Origin: CAWBAT01 sp046331665
GTDB lineage: Bacteria > Acidobacteriota > Terriglobia > Versatilivoradales > Versatilivoraceae
NCBI GenBank assembly: GCA_046331665.1
Contig: JAXLQK010000027.1
Coordinates: forward strand, 1 to 64,000
DNA length: 64,000 nucleotides
Direction of reading: 5' to 3'
Part shown: positions 55,993 to 64,000 of the stretch, one piece after another
How the letters are laid out: each line of letters begins with the position of its first letter
Position numbering within the stretch: the stretch's first letter is position 1
Notes under the pieces: generated by a model
Databases searched by the model: none
Seen by the model: only the letters and a program-made list of their open reading frames with translations
What the model was told of the DNA's origin: nothing
Made by a program: the position numbers and the translations under genes

Positions 55993-56970
55993 TCAACTCG
56001 CATAGAACCTCCGCATTCGATCCAGGAATTGGGAGAGTTCCCCGGGAAGTTCGCAATGAAAAGCGAGCCATTCTCCACTTCGCGGATGGGAGAACTCCAG
56101 AGCACAGGCGTGAAGAAAATTGCGATTGAGCGCAGGAAGCGTCTGTTTTGCCTGAGCCAAAACAATGCGTGCAGGAGCCCCATACAGTGTATCCCCAACG
56201 ACGGGATGTTTGATGGAGGCCAGATGAACCCGAATCTGGTGGGTTCTCCCCGTTCGAATCTTGAGACGAAGCAGGGAAAACTTGCCGATTTGTTCGATGA
56301 CCTCGTAGTCGGTGTGAGCCTCGCGTCCCCGTTTCGACCGAATTGACATCCTGGTACGGTGGCGAGCATCCCGACCGATGGCATTCTTGATTTCTCCCTG
56401 GGGCTTGTTAAAGAGCCCGTGGACCAGCGCCAGGTACGCTTTCTTCACGGTGCGTGACTGAAACTGTTGCGCCAGGTTGAAATGGCTTTCATCGTTCTTG
56501 GCCACCACGATGAGACCGGAGGTTTGTTTGTCGAGGCGGTGGACAATCCCGGGTCGACTCACCCCGGAGCCGCCGGACAACTCGCTAAACCGTCCGAGGA
56601 GGGCATTGACCAGTGTCCCTTGTCGGACTCCGGCACCCACATGAACCACCATCCCGGCGGGCTTGTCAATGACGGCCAGGTCCGCATCTTCATAAATGAC
56701 ATCCAAGGGAATTTTTTCGGCATAACCGGCGATAGGGGAGGGGCGGGGGATCGTGACTGTAATCGTCTCCCCTCCGCGAACTTTATAGCTTTGCTTCGGT
56801 GTGTGCCCGTCAACCCGAACGAATCCGTCCTCGATCCATTTCTGAATCTGTGAACGGCTCTTTTCCGGGAGCTGGTCGCACAGATAGTGGTCAAGACGGC
56901 GGGAACGCTCCTCGATTGGAGGTGAGAAGGTCAGGAGCTCAGAAGGCGGATCCAAATGGGAAGGTGCCAT
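55993..56970 (-). CDS. rluD: 23S rRNA pseudouridine synthase, RluD family
   Basis: Converts uridines in helix 69 of 23S rRNA to pseudouridine. An S4 RNA-binding domain (RRLDHYLCDQLPEKSRSQIQKWIEDGFVRVDG) precedes the catalytic core with IVHRLDKQTSGLIVVAK (catalytic Asp), KAYLALVHG, and IRTGRTHQIRVHLASIKHPVVGDTLYG. Length 325 is standard. It starts 13 bases after lgt, so it is the last gene of the ileS-lspA-lgt-rluD operon. RluC-type specificity cannot be fully excluded. Confidence 0.95.
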   Translation of the reverse strand: MAPSHLDPPSELLTFSPPIEERSRRLDHYLCDQLPEKSRSQIQKWIEDGFVRVDGHTPKQSYKVRGGETITVTIPRPSPIAGYAEKIPLDVIYEDADLAVIDKPAGMVVHVGAGVRQGTLVNALLGRFSELSGGSGVSRPGIVHRLDKQTSGLIVVAKNDESHFNLAQQFQSRTVKKAYLALVHGLFNKPQGEIKNAIGRDARHRTRMSIRSKRGREAHTDYEVIEQIGKFSLLRLKIRTGRTHQIRVHLASIKHPVVGDTLYGAPARIVLAQAKQTLPALNRNFLHACALEFSHPRSGEWLAFHCELPGELSQFLDRMRRFYAS

Positions 56971-56983
56971 CGTTGGCAGTGTC

Positions 56984-57781
56984 TTATTTGACGGGGGACG
57001 GAAGGGGACGCGATTTCAATTTGACGTACAGCCCGAGGGCGCAGCCGATCAGGATTAGACTGATGAATTGGGAGGTCGAGAGAAGCCCGTCAAACAAAAA
57101 GCCCCGCTCGGGGTCCCCCCGGAAAAACTCAATCACAAAACGGCTCACCGAATATAACAAAAGGTAGAGAATGAACACTTGTCCATCAAATTTTTTCTTC
57201 CGGAGCGCCCTCCAGAGCAGGCAAAAAATAATCAGATTGGTAACGGCTTCGTAGAGTTGAGCAGGATGCAGAGGAATATTCAACGGCACTCCTACGGTGT
57301 CGTGGCTGTAAGGGTTCTTGAATGTGACACCGAGTGAAGAGTGAGTCGGCCGGCCGTAGCAACAGCCCGCGGCCAAACATCCCAGACGTCCTATCGATTG
57401 TCCCAGTGCAATCCCGGGTGAAAAAATGTCCGTCATTTTCCAGACGGGAAGCTTTTGATGATGAACCAGAGCAATCCCGACGATGGCCGCTGCCAGGAAG
57501 CCGCCATAGTAGACTCCACCCGATCTCAAAGTGGATAGTGAGAAGATCTCGGTTGGATTTTCCGAGTAGTACTTGAACTCGGTAAGAATCATGAGCAATT
57601 TGGCGCCAACCAGGGAACTGAGGGCAATGTAGAGACCGAGATCATAGACCTTCGCCGGGTTGAGCTTTTCCCGCTCGGCGGCCCTGGCACTGACATACAA
57701 GCCTGCGACAAAGCCTAACGCCAGTAGAAATCCATAGGTGTGGATGACGAACCAGGAATGCTCAAAAAGTTTGGGGAACAA
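56984..57781 (-). CDS. lgt: Prolipoprotein diacylglyceryl transferase
   Basis: Adds diacylglycerol to the lipobox cysteine, the first step of lipoprotein maturation. Key motifs: HTYGFLLALGFVAGLY, SGGVYYGGFLAAAIVG, the Lgt signature SIGRLGCLAAGCCYGRPT, and HPAQLYEAV. Around seven membrane helices, 265 residues. The start codon is TTG (LFPKLFEHSW), with AAAGGT upstream; a later Met would remove the first helix. It follows lspA by 61 bases, pairing the two enzymes of lipoprotein processing. Confidence 0.95.
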   Translation of the reverse strand: MFPKLFEHSWFVIHTYGFLLALGFVAGLYVSARAAEREKLNPAKVYDLGLYIALSSLVGAKLLMILTEFKYYSENPTEIFSLSTLRSGGVYYGGFLAAAIVGIALVHHQKLPVWKMTDIFSPGIALGQSIGRLGCLAAGCCYGRPTHSSLGVTFKNPYSHDTVGVPLNIPLHPAQLYEAVTNLIIFCLLWRALRKKKFDGQVFILYLLLYSVSRFVIEFFRGDPERGFLFDGLLSTSQFISLILIGCALGLYVKLKSRPLPSPVK

Positions 57782-57842
57782 GTTGGACCTTTAACCTCGG
57801 TTGCGACACTCGGCACTCATGAGACGGACGAAATTCCATTGG

Positions 57843-58352
57843 TTACTTGCTGTTCAACGAGATCGGCGTCTGTGTTTCTACTCCGCTCTTCTGAGTCAAT
57901 GCCTCCAGCAGCAGCAACCCGATTCCTACAGAAATAGAGCTGTCGGCCACATTAAAAGTTGGCCAATGGTAGTTCTTGTAAAACACATCGATAAAATCGA
58001 TGACATAACCATAAGAGATACGGTCAAACAAATTTCCGGTCGCGCCGCCCAATACCATCATCAACCCAACCTGCAATTTCCAATTGCGGACAGGCTGATG
58101 CAGCGAAAAATACAGGATCAGGAGTAAAGCCACGGCCGAAGCGAGAGTCAGCAGGGTGGGGGTCCAGGCGGAATGGCTTTCTGACAACAAGCCGAAGGCA
58201 ATCCCCGTATTTCGCGTATACGTCAAGTCGACGAACCCCGAGATGACCGGCTGGGACTGGTGCAATGGTAAATGGCTTGCGACAAGAACCTTGGTCCATC
58301 GATCCAGGATAAATAGGCACGGAGGAATCAGAAAATAGAAAAACCGGGTCAT
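57843..58352 (-). CDS. lspA: Lipoprotein signal peptidase
   Basis: The aspartic membrane peptidase that removes the signal peptide after Lgt. Four helices; motifs LDRWTKVLV, LTYTRNTGIAFGLL, GGATGNLFDRISYGYVIDFID and FNVADSSISVG supply the two catalytic aspartates. The ATG overlaps the ileS stop (ATGA), which indicates translational coupling and decides the start against a longer frame. At 169 residues the length is normal. Confidence 0.96.
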   Translation of the reverse strand: MTRFFYFLIPPCLFILDRWTKVLVASHLPLHQSQPVISGFVDLTYTRNTGIAFGLLSESHSAWTPTLLTLASAVALLLILYFSLHQPVRNWKLQVGLMMVLGGATGNLFDRISYGYVIDFIDVFYKNYHWPTFNVADSSISVGIGLLLLEALTQKSGVETQTPISLNSK

Positions 58353-61156
58353 AATCCCATTTCCTTCAATGAAGCAGAACACTTTCCACACACGGTCGGG
58401 AATTTGGCGTCTTGACCCACTTCGAGAGCATAATTCCAACAGCGCTCACATTTATGCCCTTCGGCGCGAACCACTAAGACTTGAACTTCTCCGGCATCAT
58501 GAAAATAGGTTCCTGGCTCCAACGTTTCTTTGATTTCCACCTGGGAAACAATGAAGAGTCCTGGCAGGGCATCTTGATACTTCCTGAGAAGTTCCAGTGC
58601 CCCTGCTTTCGCGGCCAGCTGTACCTTGGCCTCCTGCGCGCTTCCAATGAACTTGTCTTTGCGGGCGGTTTCCAGGATTTTGAGCACTTCCCCCCTGATT
58701 TGGATCAGTTGATCCCAATCTTTCAGTTGAGCCAGGGTGTCGGCAGGGATGCCCGCAATGAGCTCCTCAGCCGGCCTGAATAAGGCCATATGTACGCTGG
58801 TTTCCCGGCTTTCGTATTGACTCAGGTATTGCCAGATTTCATCAGAGGTGAAGCTGTAAATAGGAGCCATGGCTCGAGTCAAGGCATCCAGAATTCGGTA
58901 TAACGATGTTTGCGAGGAACGGCGCAGGACTGAGTTGGGCGCGGCTGTGTAGAGCCGGTCTTTCAAAATGTCAAAATAAAGGGAGCTCAACTGGACGGTC
59001 ACGAATTCATTCACGGCATGGAAGATGCGGTGAAATTCATAGTCGCGGTACCACTCTTGAATCCTCGTCAGCAACAAGGCGGTCTGCTGTAATGCCCACT
59101 GGTCGATGGGTGAAAGAGACAATGCCGGCACGGAATTGACGGATGGCGAATAGTCGTAGAGATTGGCCAGCATCCAGCGGGCAGTATTACGGAACCGGCG
59201 ATAAAATTCGGAAAGCCGTGCCAGCATGTCTTTTGAGATGCGAACATCTTCTTTGAAATCGCTGGCGGCCACCCAGGCGCGGAGGATTTCAGCACCGCTT
59301 TCTTTCACGACCTCCTGGGGTTCTATCACATTCCCCAGGGATTTCGACATGGCTTTCCCATCAGCATCCAGAGTCCAGCCGTGGGTAAGAACCTGCCGGT
59401 AGGGAGCCTGCTCTTGGATTCCCATTCCAATGAGCAACGAGCTTTGGAACCACCCGCGGTATTGGTCGCCGCCTTCGATATAAAGGTCTGCCGGCCAAGG
59501 CAAATCGGTGCGTCTTCCCAGCACGGCTTCATGGCTCGAACCCGAGTCAAACCAGACATCCAGGATGTCCGTTTCCTTGCGAAAATTGGATCTGCCACAA
59601 TCCGGGCAGACTACTCCCGGAGGCAACAACTCGCCGGGCGAGCGTTGAAACCATGCATCCGATCCTTCTTTCTCAAAAACTGAAACGACCCGGTCCATGA
59701 ATTCCTTTTTAAGGATGGGCTCATTGCAGGAATCGCAATAAAACACAATGATCGGAACGCCCCAAACCCGTTGCCGGGAAATGCACCAATCGGGCCTCGT
59801 AGCCACCATGTTGGCAATGCGGCCTTCACCCCACTCGGGGATCCACTGAACTTTTCGGATGGCCTCCAGTGAGGATTCCCGCAACTTGGCATGATCCATC
59901 GAAATGAACCATTGAGGGGTGGCCCTGAAAATCACCGGATTGTGACAACGCCAGCAGTGGGGGTAGGAGTGGGCCAGATTTTCGCTCGCCAATAAGGCCG
60001 CCTTCGATCGCAGTAGCTCTACGACTTTCGGGTTGGCCTCGAAGACGTTCATCCCGGCAAAGAATTCGGTCCCCTCGATGAATTGCCCTTGGCTGTTGAC
60101 CGGGCAATAGATGTCTAACCCGTAAAGTTTTCCCGTGATGTAGTCCTCCTGGCCGTGTCCAGGCGCTATATGAACACAGCCCGTTCCCTGTTCAAGCGTC
60201 ACGTGATCGCCGAGAACCAATAAAGAATCACGCTCCAGGAAAGGGTGCCGGGCTTTCAAACGTTCCAGTTTTGATCCGGGGAATCGAGCGAGGACCTTAC
60301 CTGCAGTGAAGCCACATTGCTTGGCCGTCGCCTCGATCAACTCGCTGGCCATCACATAAACTTCGTCACCGACTTCCACCGCGGAGTATTCCAAGCGGGA
60401 GTTGAAGGCGATTCCCAAATTGGCTGGCAATGTCCACGGCGTAGTTGTCCAGATGATGACCGAGATCTTCTTCCCCGCCAGACTCTTTTCCAGAAACGAC
60501 AGATCGGAAAGGACGGGAAATTTGACGTAAATCGAAGGGCTGGTGTGATTCTCATACTCCACCTCAGCTTCTGCCAATGCCGTCTGACAGGAGATACACC
60601 AGTAGACCGGCTTTAAGCCCTTGTAGATGTGGCCTTTTTCCACAAACTGGGCAAAGGTTCGGGCGATGGCCGCCTCATATTCAAAACTCATGGTCAGGTA
60701 GGGACGATCCCATTCCCCTAAAATTCCCAACCGCTTGAATTCCTGCCTTTGCAGGCCGACAAATTTTTCCGCGTACTTTCGACACTCCTGACGCACTTGC
60801 GGAAGTGTGAGTGAAGCCTTTTTCTTGCCTAACGACTGGTCCACCTTGATCTCAATAGGGAGCCCATGACAATCCCAGCCCGGAAGGTAAGGGGCATTGA
60901 ACCCCATCATATTCCTGGATTTAACAATAAAATCTTTCAGTATTTTATTTTCCGCGTGCCCTAGATGGATGTTCCCGTTGGCATACGGCGGGCCGTCGTG
61001 CAGCGTGAATAGGGGGGACTGGGCGTGTTTCTGACGGATGCCCTCATATAATTTTTGTTCTTCCCATCGTTGCAGAATTTGAGGCTCATTGGTGGGAAGA
61101 TTGGCCTTCATGGGGAAGGCCGTTTTAGGCAAATTGAGTGTCTCTTTCAGCTCCAC
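58349..61156 (-). CDS. ileS: Isoleucyl-tRNA synthetase
   Basis: Class I synthetase charging tRNA-Ile, with editing. Motifs: PYANGNIHLGHAENK (HIGH), the CP1 editing domain between about residues 190 and 410 (TTTPWTLPANLGIAF; GTGCVHIAPGHGQEDY), DVWFDSGSSHEAV, and KAMSKSLGN (KMSKS). The carboxy zinc site is CERCWNY ... CGKCSAS. Length 935 and the zinc tail fit the bacterial type. It begins with GTG after GGGAGTTAAC. A sigma-70-like promoter lies 60 bases upstream; lspA, lgt and rluD follow in the same unit. No T-box leader was seen. Confidence 0.97.
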   Translation of the reverse strand: MELKETLNLPKTAFPMKANLPTNEPQILQRWEEQKLYEGIRQKHAQSPLFTLHDGPPYANGNIHLGHAENKILKDFIVKSRNMMGFNAPYLPGWDCHGLPIEIKVDQSLGKKKASLTLPQVRQECRKYAEKFVGLQRQEFKRLGILGEWDRPYLTMSFEYEAAIARTFAQFVEKGHIYKGLKPVYWCISCQTALAEAEVEYENHTSPSIYVKFPVLSDLSFLEKSLAGKKISVIIWTTTPWTLPANLGIAFNSRLEYSAVEVGDEVYVMASELIEATAKQCGFTAGKVLARFPGSKLERLKARHPFLERDSLLVLGDHVTLEQGTGCVHIAPGHGQEDYITGKLYGLDIYCPVNSQGQFIEGTEFFAGMNVFEANPKVVELLRSKAALLASENLAHSYPHCWRCHNPVIFRATPQWFISMDHAKLRESSLEAIRKVQWIPEWGEGRIANMVATRPDWCISRQRVWGVPIIVFYCDSCNEPILKKEFMDRVVSVFEKEGSDAWFQRSPGELLPPGVVCPDCGRSNFRKETDILDVWFDSGSSHEAVLGRRTDLPWPADLYIEGGDQYRGWFQSSLLIGMGIQEQAPYRQVLTHGWTLDADGKAMSKSLGNVIEPQEVVKESGAEILRAWVAASDFKEDVRISKDMLARLSEFYRRFRNTARWMLANLYDYSPSVNSVPALSLSPIDQWALQQTALLLTRIQEWYRDYEFHRIFHAVNEFVTVQLSSLYFDILKDRLYTAAPNSVLRRSSQTSLYRILDALTRAMAPIYSFTSDEIWQYLSQYESRETSVHMALFRPAEELIAGIPADTLAQLKDWDQLIQIRGEVLKILETARKDKFIGSAQEAKVQLAAKAGALELLRKYQDALPGLFIVSQVEIKETLEPGTYFHDAGEVQVLVVRAEGHKCERCWNYALEVGQDAKFPTVCGKCSASLKEMGL

Positions 61157-61215
61157 GTTAACTCCCTTGTTAGTCCTGCCTGTTCTTATCTTGCTGGCAT
61201 CCTAAAAAGACGCGA

Positions 61216-61244
61216 ATTATAGTTCATGTCCGTTAAATTGTCCA
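61216..61244 (-). promoter_or_regulatory. Sigma-70-like promoter of the ileS-lspA-lgt-rluD operon
   Basis: On the minus strand, TGGACA (61244-61239) and TATAAT (61221-61216) are separated by exactly 17 bases. The -10 is perfect and the -35 has one mismatch. The expected transcription start is about 50 bases before the ileS GTG. Confidence 0.8.
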
Positions 61245-61391
61245 TGCAGGCGCAATCTAAGTCGTTGATTTTCAGACTATCCCGGTCCCTTGCTTCCGAA
61301 AAAACTCTCCTCCAAGTGCAGGGCGGTTTCGATCTGGGGAAAGGCGAAAAGAGGGCACAATTTGCTTTTCAAACCTAAAGTTTCTGCTAGA

Positions 61392-61430
61392 ATCGAAAGG
61401 GAGAAAGTCTCTTCTCCCTTTCGATTTTTG
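61392..61430 (+). terminator. Strong intrinsic terminator in the leader of the TonB-type gene
   Basis: ATCGAAAGGGAGAA and TTCTCCCTTTCGAT form a perfect 14-bp stem with a 6-base loop, followed by TTTT on the plus strand. No plus-strand gene precedes it: ileS runs the other way. It therefore ends either a small RNA starting between about 61250 and 61390 or an attenuated leader of the TonB-type gene at 61544. Confidence 0.75.
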
Positions 61431-61543
61431 CGAAAACCAATGAATTAACGAAATTTTTACCATTCGTACAACGCAGGAAGGCGCTTTTTCGTCTAACTTT
61501 CCTGTTGGGATTTGCCCCAGGGTGGTGAAGTGGTGGAGATTAC

Positions 61544-63082
61544 ATGAATCCAGTTGAAGAACAAAAGGCTCTCATCGAGTTCTTGGAATCTGCTCTTCAA
61601 GAAGCCAGCAAAAGCCCGAATACCAGTCCCGAAAAATTAGGGATGATCAGGCGCAAACTGGAAGAAGCCCGACTTGATTTGTCGAGACTTTCCCAGACAA
61701 GCTCCGTTGCAGTTGCCACCGAGCCGTTACCGGAGGTTGTTCTTCCCCAGCTAACTGTTTCTAAAGAAACTTCTCAAGAGGTTGTGTCGCGGAGTACTTC
61801 GGATTCTGTTAGCCGTCCACTCCCGATTGAGAAGAAGTCGTCCGTGGAGGCCCCAGCTCCGCAGGAGGTCCCAATTGCACCCAGTCGTACAGTGGACCAC
61901 TCCTCTCCGAATTTTATCTCGGATTTAAATTTAGAACTGAAAGTGGACTCTCGGCTGAAGACCTTCTTGAACAATTTGAAGTCGATATTTGTTCATGAGA
62001 CGAAGATTTATAATATTTCTTCCCGCCCCATCGAAACTGATTTGATGATCGAAGCGGTTCCCTGGTACAAGACTCTCAAGGGTAATATCAAGTCGGTTTT
62101 CCGCCCCGAGGCCAAGAATTACTCGATTTCTTCGAAGCCTGTCGACACGGATCTCATTCTCGAAACAAAGCCCTGGTATTTAACGGTTTTTTCCCAGATC
62201 AAATATTTGGTCTTAAGGGAAGAGCGGCCCGAGATTCACGTCTCGGCTCAGCCCGTTGAAGTCGACGAGATTTTTAAAGAGTACAAGTTCCGTTCGACTT
62301 CTCTGGTATATTCGACGATTATCCACGTCTCCCTTGTGCTGGCGATCGTCATCATCCCGACGATCATCGTGAAAGGCAGGCAAAATACTCAAGCCAATAC
62401 AGACCATACTATCCTTTTGGAACCGACGGGCCTCGTGAATCTCCCGCCCAAGGCCGAGAAGGCAGGGGGCGGCGGCGGTGGCGGCCGGAGAGATCCAACA
62501 CCTGCCTCCAAAGGGAAGCTGCCGAGATTATCGGATAAACAGCTGACTCCTCCTACGCCGAAGATTGTCAACGAAGAGCCCGTATTGCCTGTGGAGCCGA
62601 CATTGATCGTTCCCCAACTGGCCCAACTACCTAACGTGAACATGCCCAATTATGGCGATCCTCTTGGAATTCCAGGGCCTCCTTCGAGTGGGCCTGGGAC
62701 CGGTGGCGGCATCGGCACTGGCACAGGCGGTGGGGTAGGTCCTGGTAAAGGTGGAGGTTACGGCCCGGGAGAAGGGGGTGGCGTTGGCGGCGGCGTGTTT
62801 CGCGTGGGGGGCGGAGTTTCAGCTCCTTCGGTCATATTCCGTGTTGAACCCACTTATTCGGAAGAAGCCCGCAAGGCGAAATACCAGGGAGTTGTAGTCC
62901 TTTCCGCCATCGTTCGAAAAGATGGCACTATCGAGATTCAACGTGTCGTTCGCGGATTGGGATTGGGGCTTGATGAAAACGCCATAGCCGCTTTACGACA
63001 GTGGAAGTTTCGTCCAGGAATGAGAAATGGGGCTCCGGTCGACGTAGCCCTGAATATCGAAGTCAACTTCTCCCTGCGCTGA
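61544..63082 (+). CDS. TonB-type energy transducer with three internal repeats
   Basis: A 512-residue TonB family protein. The cytoplasmic half contains a helical start, a Ser/Pro linker, and three diverged tandem repeats of about 37 residues (about 136-245) with the pattern LKSxFxxExKxYxISSxPxxTD. One membrane helix follows at about 253-275 (STIIHVSLVLAIVIIPTIIV). The periplasmic part has a Pro-rich stretch, a glycine-rich linker (about 380-430) and a TonB carboxy domain (VEPTYSEEARKAKYQGVVVLSAIVRKDG; NAIAALRQWKFRPGMRNG). Canonical TonB has its helix at the amino end, so the long cytoplasmic part is unusual. GGAGATTAC precedes the ATG. Confidence 0.9.
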   Translation: MNPVEEQKALIEFLESALQEASKSPNTSPEKLGMIRRKLEEARLDLSRLSQTSSVAVATEPLPEVVLPQLTVSKETSQEVVSRSTSDSVSRPLPIEKKSSVEAPAPQEVPIAPSRTVDHSSPNFISDLNLELKVDSRLKTFLNNLKSIFVHETKIYNISSRPIETDLMIEAVPWYKTLKGNIKSVFRPEAKNYSISSKPVDTDLILETKPWYLTVFSQIKYLVLREERPEIHVSAQPVEVDEIFKEYKFRSTSLVYSTIIHVSLVLAIVIIPTIIVKGRQNTQANTDHTILLEPTGLVNLPPKAEKAGGGGGGGRRDPTPASKGKLPRLSDKQLTPPTPKIVNEEPVLPVEPTLIVPQLAQLPNVNMPNYGDPLGIPGPPSSGPGTGGGIGTGTGGGVGPGKGGGYGPGEGGGVGGGVFRVGGGVSAPSVIFRVEPTYSEEARKAKYQGVVVLSAIVRKDGTIEIQRVVRGLGLGLDENAIAALRQWKFRPGMRNGAPVDVALNIEVNFSLR

Positions 63083-63117
63083 GGTTATTCGCAGTATCTA
63101 GATCTCCCCGTGAATCA

Positions 63118-63163
63118 AAGGCCCGTTACTTCTTGATTGGAGTAACGGGCCTTCTGTTTTTTT
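63118..63163 (+). terminator. Intrinsic terminator after the TonB-type gene
   Basis: AAGGCCCGTTACT and AGTAACGGGCCTT make a perfect 13-bp stem with a 10-base loop, followed by CTG and a run of seven T. It lies 36 bases after the stop. The opposite strand has a weaker TTTGATT run, so it may also help end the convergent CPBP gene. Confidence 0.92.
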
Positions 63164-63220
63164 GCCCACCCGGGTTCGTCGATGTGGAATTACACGGCAG
63201 AAGACAAGTTGACGCCAGAC

Positions 63221-64000
63221 TCAGCTTGGTGGGTCGATATTTGGTCCGCTGAGCGGGTCCCCTGAAATTGCTGTTTGAGAGCCCGTCAGTCGCAATCCCT
63301 TGAGACCGATCAGCGTCCCTAGCAATGAAGCACCCAGGGAAAACCATGTCCAAAGGCCACTTGACTCTGTAGAAATAGCAGGGGAAATGTCCGCCCAATT
63401 TGCCAGAACAATCGAGCCGCTATTGACGATGGCGTGAACCAGGATTGAATTCAGCAGACTGCCACTTCGATAAACAACGAGTGCCAGCACAACCCCCGCC
63501 AAGGTGTTGTTGAACAACATGTCTAACTGGCGATGAAAAAGGCCAAACAGTATCGACGATAGCATGATGGCTTCGGCTGTGTGGCCGGGGCGCAAAAATC
63601 GACTGAAGATGAATCCCCGGAATAGAATCTCTTCGCAGAAGGCGGGAACCAGCCCAATGGCCAAAAGCGTCCATCCCAATTCACTCAGCCGGTAAAGTTT
63701 GAGAAGCGCTGCCACTGAAGATTGGTGTTCGCGCAGGGATCCAAACAATTGAACTTCGAGTGAAATCAGTGTTTCCAGAAGCACGATGAGAGACAGTGCG
63801 ACGAGAAAGCTGAAGACTAAATTCCTGAGCGAAGTGGCCTGCCAGCGAAAATCGTTTCGCAGATTCACTGCAAGAAGTCGATCCACCAGATAAGGCATTC
63901 CAAAGACCAAGCCAAGTTGCAGGAGGGTAGAGCGCAGGAAAACTTGCTGATCGGTGGAGGATGGGGCGAGACTCAATGAGCCCACATAGACAATCAAAAA
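63221..64000 (-). CDS. CPBP family intramembrane metalloprotease (5' truncated)
   Basis: A polytopic protein of the CPBP (Abi, CAAX protease/bacteriocin-processing) family. Motif 1 is FCEEILFRGFIFSRFL (Glu-Glu and Arg), motif 2 is SSILFGLFHRQLDML (His), and motif 3 is LVHAIVNSGS (His, Asn). All catalytic positions are present. The frame is open to the right edge of the window, so the amino end is missing. An internal TTG near the edge is not a convincing start. It is convergent with the TonB-type gene. Confidence 0.9.
   Translation of the reverse strand, partial: FLIVYVGSLSLAPSSTDQQVFLRSTLLQLGLVFGMPYLVDRLLAVNLRNDFRWQATSLRNLVFSFLVALSLIVLLETLISLEVQLFGSLREHQSSVAALLKLYRLSELGWTLLAIGLVPAFCEEILFRGFIFSRFLRPGHTAEAIMLSSILFGLFHRQLDMLFNNTLAGVVLALVVYRSGSLLNSILVHAIVNSGSIVLANWADISPAISTESSGLWTWFSLGASLLGTLIGLKGLRLTGSQTAISGDPLSGPNIDPPS

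Noticed and set aside
61157..61260. T-box leader for ileS
   Set aside because: The promoter is too close to the GTG to fit a T-box, and no TGGNACCG-type motif is present.
1..64000. CRISPR arrays, tRNA or rRNA genes, insertion sequences, prophage
   Set aside because: Looked for regular direct repeats, GGTTCGAATCC-type T loops, transposase motifs and phage genes; none was convincing by eye.

Overview
This window reads as a piece of a bacterial chromosome from a Gram-negative, moderate-G+C organism, most likely an Acidobacteriota member and probably an environmental or metagenome assembly. That placement is an inference from content: lpxD, a TonB-type protein, lgt and lspA imply an outer membrane. 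Two VWFA-domain proteins of the acidobacterial type, a Ser/Thr kinase fused to TPRs, a ribonuclease E/G with a very large disordered insert and a tiny CKLVCP zinc-ribbon protein are all typical of that phylum. No phage, insertion sequence, CRISPR array, tRNA or rRNA was seen.

Layout. 0-6 kb: 3' part of rodA, ribonuclease E/G, and a sulfate-permease-family transporter broken by four single-base frameshifts. 5.7-8.7 kb (minus): the classic SRP RNA-dnaX-ybaB-recR block, including an SRP RNA gene recognised by its conserved apical domain and closing helix. 9-14 kb: small proteins (DUF2911, cupin, PilZ), rpsA with a clear promoter, and a redoxin-TPR fusion. 14-20.2 kb (minus): a compact six-gene carbohydrate cluster (two TIM-barrel isomerases, a DegT-type aminotransferase, a Gfo/Idh oxidoreductase, a 2-hydroxyacid dehydrogenase and a creatininase-family amidohydrolase) whose substrate is unknown. 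20.4-27.3 kb (minus): lpxD; a radical SAM protein resembling the tetraether/membrane-spanning lipid synthase family, with its own terminator; and a ubiD-pabBC pair. 27.6-34 kb: a secreted beta-helix protein, a secreted hypothetical, an FmdB-type zinc ribbon, an M23 peptidase and two peptide/nickel-type ABC permeases. 34-45.6 kb: a SirB1-type protein, altronate dehydratase, a palindrome cluster, a kinase-TPR protein, mutY, trxA, a GT39 glycosyltransferase and a lipase-like hydrolase whose nucleophile serine is replaced by threonine.

45.8-55.9 kb: mobA, an S55 (SpoIVB-like) peptidase, a beta-propeller protein, trmL, a secreted hypothetical, two VWFA proteins and a response-regulator-like protein that lacks its phospho-acceptor. 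Between 50.3 and 53.4 kb nearly every gene is frameshifted. 56-61.2 kb (minus): the operon ileS-lspA-lgt-rluD behind a good sigma-70 promoter. 61.5-64 kb: a TonB-type protein with three internal repeats, then the 3' part of a CPBP membrane protease.

Two themes deserve attention. First, most frameshifts I could resolve are repaired by adding one base to a short homopolymer, which points to sequencing or assembly error rather than gene decay. Second, the best candidates for new biology are the radical SAM lipid-synthase-like gene, the six-gene sugar/amino cluster, the cell-surface VWFA/pseudo-receiver group, and a terminator hairpin in the leader of the TonB-type gene that implies an attenuator or small RNA.
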